Below the pieces are notes generated by a model, which made no database searches, was not told the origin of the DNA, and saw nothing but the letters and a program-made list of their open reading frames with translations. 64,000 nt of DNA from Pseudomonas morbosilactucae (GTDB lineage: Bacteria > Pseudomonadota > Gammaproteobacteria > Pseudomonadales > Pseudomonadaceae), in NCBI RefSeq assembly GCF_023241715.1, contig NZ_JALQCW010000019.1, positions 51,018 to 115,017 of the forward strand, given 5' to 3'. The translations under genes were made by a program, and so were the position numbers. This document shows positions 61,881-64,000 of this stretch, one piece after another (the stretch's first letter is position 1; each line of letters starts with the position of its first letter).

Positions 61881-64000
61881 ATGCACTTCAGCGAATTGAT
61901 GGCAGTTCTTTCCACCCTGGCGATCCGTCTTCAAATGGAGGAGGGCGACCTGGTCATCCTCGGCGATGACCAGGCCCTGGACGATGAGCTGTGGGACAAC
62001 CTGATCCAGCACAAGGCACAACTGCTCGAACTGGTGGCGGGCCATGACGGCGACTGGTCGAGCCCGGCCTTGCGCATCACCCCCGACATGCTGCCCCTGG
62101 TCAGCCTGGACCAGGCCGGCATCGATCGCATTGTCGCCGGCATTCCGGGCGGCGCGGCCAACGTGCAGGACATCTACCCGTTGGCGCCCCTGCAAGAAGG
62201 CATGCTCTACCACCACCTGTCGGCACAGCAGGGCGACCCCTACGTGCTGCAGACCCGCTTCGCCTTTGATAGCCGAGCGCGCTTCGAGGCCTTTGCCCAG
62301 GCCCTGCAATGGACCATCGACCGCCACGACATCCTGCGCACCTCCCTGGTCTGGCAAAGCCTGGACACGCCGCTGCAGGTGGTCTGGCGCCAGGCGCCGC
62401 TGGTTTGCGAAGAGGTGCCTTGCGACCCTCGCAACGGTGATGTACTGAGCCAACTGCAGGCGCGCTATGACACCCGGCATTACCGCCTCGACCTGCAACA
62501 GGCGCCTCTGCTGCGCCTGGTGTTTGCCGTCGATGAAGCTCAACAGCGGGTGGTAGCGCTGCTGCTGTCGCACCACACCATCCTCGACCACAGCGCCCTG
62601 GACGTGGTGCGCGAAGAGATCCTCGCCCACATGCAAGGCCTGGCCGGGCAAGTGCCGGCCGCGATTCCTTTCCGCAACTACCTGGCCAAGGCGCGCATGG
62701 GCCAGAGCGACCAGGTGCACGAGACGTTCTTCCGCGACATGCTTGGCGATATCGACGCGCCGACCTTGCCCTTCGGCGTGCAGGACGTGCAGGGCGACAG
62801 CCTGGTCATCGAGCAATTGCGGGCGCCCCTGGACAGCGCCCTGAGCCTGCGCCTGCGCAATCAGGCGCGGCAGCTCGGGGTCAGCGCGGCGAGCCTGATG
62901 CACCTGGCCTGGGCCATGGTGCTGGGCCAGGTCTGCGGGCGTGACGCCGTGGTTTTCGGCACCGTGCTGCTCGGCCGCATGCAGGCCGGCGAGGGCGCCG
63001 ACCGGGCCCTGGGCATGTTTATCAATACCCTGCCGTTGCGGGTCGACCTGGGTTCGCTGGACGTGCGCAGCGGGGTGCGCGCCACCCACACACGCCTGAG
63101 CGCCTTGCTCGGCCATGAACATGCATCCCTGGCACTGGCCCAGCGGTGCAGCGGGGTCAACGCCTCGACGCCGCTGTTCAGTGCGATCCTCAACTACCGC
63201 CACAGTGCCGCCGCCGACCTGGCCGAAATCATCGAGTTGGCCGAAGGCGTGCAGGTGCTGGGCGCCGATGAGCGCACCAACTACCCCTTCACCTTCAACG
63301 TCGACGACCTGGGCGAGGGTTTTACCCTGACCCTGATGATCGACCGCTCGATTGGCGTGCAACGCATTGCCGACTACCTGCAATGCGCCCTGTACAGCCT
63401 GGTGGATGCCCTGGAGCAGAGCCCCACCATGGCCTTGCGCGAGCTGTCGATTTTGCCGGCGGCCGAGCGGCAAACCCTGTTGCAGGGTTTCAATGCCCAC
63501 CAGGTTGAATTCCCCCGGGGCCAGGCCGTGCACCGGCTGTTCGAAGCACAGGTGGCGCAGCGGCCTGCGGCCGTGGCGCTGCGTCAGGGCGAGTTGGCGC
63601 TGAGCTATGGCGAACTCAATGCCCAGGCCAATCAACTGGCGCAGCACCTGCTGGAGTTGGGGGTGCAGCCGGATGATCGGGTGGCGATCTGCGTACAACG
63701 CGGGCCGGCGATGCTGGTGGGCCTGCTGGGGATTCTCAAGGCCGGTGCCGGCTATGTGCCGGTGGACCCGGCGCTGCCGGCCGAACGTCGGGCCTACCTG
63801 CTGGAAGACAGTACGCCCCGGGCGTTGCTGACCCAGGCCGCGCTGCTGGGGCAATTGCCGGCGCTGTCGGTGCCGGTCATCGACCTCGACCAGCCGCACT
63901 GGCGTGAGCACCCGGCCACTGACCTGGCGCTGCCCAACCTGACCTCGGCGCACCTGGCCTATGTGATCTACACCTCGGGTTCCACCGGCCAGCCCAAGGG
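61881..64000 (+). CDS. Second nonribosomal peptide synthetase, N-terminal part (truncated by window edge)
   Basis: 706 codons are present, open to the window end. Residues 1-55 (SELMAVLSTLAIRLQ..., HKAQLLELVA) match a TubC-type N-terminal docking domain, expected to receive the peptide from the first synthetase. A condensation domain follows (about 68-520, again PGGAANVQDIYPLAP, HHTILDH at 231-237, dual E/C-like). An adenylation domain then runs to its A3 core (SGSTGQPKG) at the edge, so its specificity pocket is not visible. ATG 61881 (AGG 7 nt upstream) begins exactly at the docking domain; an in-frame ATG at 61833 adds 16 residues. Confidence 0.93.
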   Translation, partial: MHFSELMAVLSTLAIRLQMEEGDLVILGDDQALDDELWDNLIQHKAQLLELVAGHDGDWSSPALRITPDMLPLVSLDQAGIDRIVAGIPGGAANVQDIYPLAPLQEGMLYHHLSAQQGDPYVLQTRFAFDSRARFEAFAQALQWTIDRHDILRTSLVWQSLDTPLQVVWRQAPLVCEEVPCDPRNGDVLSQLQARYDTRHYRLDLQQAPLLRLVFAVDEAQQRVVALLLSHHTILDHSALDVVREEILAHMQGLAGQVPAAIPFRNYLAKARMGQSDQVHETFFRDMLGDIDAPTLPFGVQDVQGDSLVIEQLRAPLDSALSLRLRNQARQLGVSAASLMHLAWAMVLGQVCGRDAVVFGTVLLGRMQAGEGADRALGMFINTLPLRVDLGSLDVRSGVRATHTRLSALLGHEHASLALAQRCSGVNASTPLFSAILNYRHSAAADLAEIIELAEGVQVLGADERTNYPFTFNVDDLGEGFTLTLMIDRSIGVQRIADYLQCALYSLVDALEQSPTMALRELSILPAAERQTLLQGFNAHQVEFPRGQAVHRLFEAQVAQRPAAVALRQGELALSYGELNAQANQLAQHLLELGVQPDDRVAICVQRGPAMLVGLLGILKAGAGYVPVDPALPAERRAYLLEDSTPRALLTQAALLGQLPALSVPVIDLDQPHWREHPATDLALPNLTSAHLAYVIYTSGSTGQPK

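Noticed and set aside
61863..63953. Long minus-strand frames opposite both NRPS genes (also 59325-61577)
   Set aside because: Same compositional shadow; they track the NRPS repeats and contain no independent motif.

Overview
The window is a GC-rich chromosomal stretch that reads as a Pseudomonas of the fluorescens lineage. The best support is the gene order at 33.4-47.9 kb (yejF-yejE-yejB, two peptide-binding proteins, mltD, gloB, a methyltransferase, rnhA, dnaQ, ldcA). This matches the PA1807-PA1818 neighbourhood of P. aeruginosa as I remember it. The Pseudomonas-type REP palindromes, the Wss/Bcs cellulose operon and the start of a lipopeptide-type NRPS cluster agree. No tRNA, rRNA, insertion sequence, prophage or CRISPR array was recognised. 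All functions are read from motifs and context; no search was run.

Layout. 0-7.2 kb (minus): cellulose synthase operon bcsQ-bcsA-bcsB-bcsZ-bcsC with 4-19 nt overlaps, bcsC cut by the window edge. 7.8-11.5 kb: secreted RNase T2, a DapA-family aldolase, a PAS-GGDEF diguanylate cyclase and a methyltransferase. 11.7-16.8 kb (minus): a complete yjfI-J-K-L-M-C type envelope operon (DUF2170, PspA/IM30, DUF2491, DUF350, DUF1190 lipoprotein, ATP-grasp ligase) with a rhomboid protease inserted, preceded by an unusual pair of inverted operator-like repeats. 16.9-18.1 kb: arsC-arsH behind an ArsR-type palindrome. 18.2-20.1 kb: ECF sigma factor, anti-sigma factor and a secreted DUF3455 protein. 20.2-22.2 kb: GNAT, LysE-type exporter, AraC regulator. 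22.3-22.7 kb: tandem REP array with a 107-108 bp period. 22.7-26.9 kb: FecI-FecR-TonB receptor iron-signalling trio. 27.0-32.3 kb: XAC2610-like secreted protein, a large membrane-anchored protein of unknown function, and NnrS. 32.4-33.4 kb: GAF-GGDEF cyclase. 33.4-40.8 kb: Yej-type oligopeptide ABC transporter with two binding proteins. 41.0-47.9 kb: mltD, gloB, a frameshifted methyltransferase, rnhA, dnaQ, lysine decarboxylase ldcA. 48-50.5 kb: GNAT, LysR, a small conserved protein and an FMN reductase. 50.6-52.3 kb: arsR-arsB, 32.5 kb from the other ars half and with its own ArsR-type palindrome.

52.3-64 kb holds the left part of a nonribosomal peptide cluster. A LuxR regulator and a NodT/OprM-type outer-membrane lipoprotein (minus, overlapping by 4 nt) are divergent from a two-module NRPS beginning with a condensation domain of possible lipo-initiating type (C-A-T-C-A-T, 2142 aa). 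A second NRPS opens with a TubC-type docking domain and runs off the window inside its first adenylation domain. The order LuxR / OMF / two-module NRPS / larger NRPS is the usual architecture of Pseudomonas cyclic lipopeptide clusters. The first adenylation pocket reads as valine rather than the leucine common at position 1, so the product may not be one of the familiar lipopeptides.

Two c-di-GMP cyclases lie in the same window as a PilZ-bearing BcsA, so local wiring of c-di-GMP to cellulose is plausible but unproven.
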